From Paralysiella testudinis (lineage in GTDB: Bacteria; Pseudomonadota; Gammaproteobacteria; Burkholderiales; Neisseriaceae), in NCBI RefSeq assembly GCF_016894345.1, contig NZ_CP069798.1:2067385-2131384 (forward strand): a DNA stretch of 64,000 bases. The letters are read 5' to 3'. The translations under genes and the position numbers were made by a program. The notes beneath the pieces are model-generated. The model ran no database searches. It was not told the DNA's origin and worked only from the letters and a program-made list of their open reading frames with translations. Every line of letters starts with the position of its first letter. The stretch's first letter is position 1. Below are positions 63,098 to 64,000 of the stretch, in pieces.

Positions 63098-63211
63098 GCA
63101 ATCATCCATTATTGATATGAACAATATTCGATTCTCGCTCTGAGCTTATTCTGCCTGCATGCCACACATGATATTATTTGGCCGAAACCATATTTACGGA
63201 AATCAGTTGCA

Positions 63212-64000
63212 ATGCATTACAGCCTGCAAAACATCATTCTGCACCACTCTTACTTTCGCCATAAGCGTGTCAAAATCCCCTGCTTCGGCCATACCAACAA
63301 TACCGGCGACAATGGTGCCGGCAAAACCTCTGCATTACAGCTGATTCCGGTATTTTATGGCTATCCGCCCGAGTCCTTTATGTCTCGTGCCGCCGGAAAA
63401 GACAGCTTTCTCGATTATTATCTGCCGCACACCCACAGCATGATTGTATTTGAATACCAACGTCCCGGCGGCATGTGCTGTGCGATACTTTATCGCCACC
63501 CACACAGCCCGAAACTGATTTACCGCTTTGCAAGCGGCGCCGCAGATCAAACCTTATTCACCGACAACACCGCCGATCATTTCAGCCAAAACGGCACCAC
63601 TGCCGACCTATTCAAACTCCTGGAAAAACAAGAAATATACGTCAGCGGGCAAATCGGCACCATCAGCGACTACGCTGCGGTATTGGGCAATACTCAGGCA
63701 CGTTTGCGCCGCAGCCAAGATAAACGCCTCAGCATTTATGCCCGCGATTTTTCTTTATGCCCTGCCGGTACCCAAATGCAGCACATCGGCGAGCTCACCG
63801 GCGTATTGCTGAATACCGGGCAGCTGCTCAACCAATTGCGACGTATGCTGGCCACCACCCTGATGGCAACAATCAGCATCAACAAAAAACCCTTGCACGA
63901 CAAAAACAGCCGCCTACCCGAAACCATCCGCAGCCTGCACCTACTAACCCAAGAAAAAACCAAGCTGGAACAAGGCGTCATCGAAGCCAAAGCCATGCGC
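63212..64000 (+). CDS. SMC/Rad50-like P-loop ATPase, N-terminal part
   Basis: The frame opens at ATG 63212 and stays open for 263 codons to the window edge. A P-loop GDNGAGKTSALQL lies at about residues 32-44, after a short start reading LQNIILHHSYFRHKRVKI. This is the layout of SMC/Rad50/RecF-type ATPases. A second block, SFLDYYLPHTHSMIVFEYQR, follows, and a helical region begins near residue 220 (KNSRLPETIRSL). It may be part of a defence or DNA-maintenance system with genes beyond the window. It begins 115 bp after the broken helicase gene. The exact family was not identified. Confidence 0.75.
   Translation, partial: MHYSLQNIILHHSYFRHKRVKIPCFGHTNNTGDNGAGKTSALQLIPVFYGYPPESFMSRAAGKDSFLDYYLPHTHSMIVFEYQRPGGMCCAILYRHPHSPKLIYRFASGAADQTLFTDNTADHFSQNGTTADLFKLLEKQEIYVSGQIGTISDYAAVLGNTQARLRRSQDKRLSIYARDFSLCPAGTQMQHIGELTGVLLNTGQLLNQLRRMLATTLMATISINKKPLHDKNSRLPETIRSLHLLTQEKTKLEQGVIEAKAMR

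Noticed and set aside
1..64000. CRISPR array
   Set aside because: The repeated 12-mers are uptake sequences at irregular distances. No regularly spaced 25-37 bp repeats and no cas genes were seen.
1..64000. tRNA or rRNA genes
   Set aside because: No T-arm GGTTCGAATCC-like segments or rRNA-like blocks were noticed. A tRNAscan-SE and Infernal run would be needed to exclude them.

Overview
The window is chromosomal DNA of a Neisseriaceae bacterium. Three things show this. Dozens of copies of the 12-mer AGGCTGCCTGAA (a DNA uptake sequence of the AG-sim dialect first described from Simonsiella) lie between and within genes, with a few AGGCTACCTGAA (Eikenella-type) copies. There are Correia-type (CREE/NEMIS) inverted-repeat elements. 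The gene set is typical of the family. GC content is moderately high. The species cannot be fixed from sequence reading alone; a Simonsiella, Alysiella, Conchiformibius or Uruburuella-like organism fits.

Layout. 1-6.3 kb (minus): an RDD / SpoIIM-like / DUF4129 / DUF4350 / MoxR / DUF58 membrane operon. 6.4-9.2 kb: rlmB, an NfeD-SPFH pair and an Mth938-like gene. 9.3-15.2 kb: a long Correia-type element in front of hom, then a putrescine-catabolism set (gamma-glutamylputrescine hydrolase, gamma-glutamylputrescine synthetase, putrescine-type aminotransferase). 15.2-16.6 kb: an IS5-like insertion sequence with a frameshifted transposase. 16.7-19.3 kb: fnr and hemN, divergent, with a good FNR box. 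19.4-30.4 kb: thrC, rarA, small lipoproteins including an LprI-like protein, a nitrobindin-like protein, metXW, bcp, ogt and xerD. 31-38.7 kb (minus): tig-clpP, mltB, a putative lysozyme-inhibitor lipoprotein, and dnaX-ybaB-recR followed by a TlpA-like thioredoxin. 39-48.3 kb: DUF1853, trmJ, suhB, a methylthio-nucleoside phosphorylase, an AsmA protein with a standalone MnmC oxidase, and a cardiolipin-synthase-like protein. 48.5-57.6 kb: an orphan gene, then an acetate module (acs, actP, yjcH, divergent LysR; ackA nearby), hchA and an NlpC/P60 lipoprotein. 58-60.5 kb: a nitronate monooxygenase-like gene and dapC. 60.5-64 kb: an accessory, probably defence-related end.

The genes for the aspartate family of amino acids (hom, thrC, metX, metW, dapC) are scattered rather than clustered. 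Inverted pairs of uptake sequences sit at the ends of many transcription units and probably act as terminators.

The most unusual material is mobile and accessory. Correia-type elements fall into size classes of about 69, 104-106 and 202-204 bp. The longest class carries a related ~50-bp insert in both arms. One ~106-bp copy has different terminal repeats. A second small inverted-repeat element, with 25-bp ends and an 8-bp target duplication, has split a TOTE-type primase-helicase gene that also carries a frameshift. Immediately downstream, the intact start of an SMC/Rad50-like ATPase runs off the window and may begin a further defence or DNA-maintenance system.
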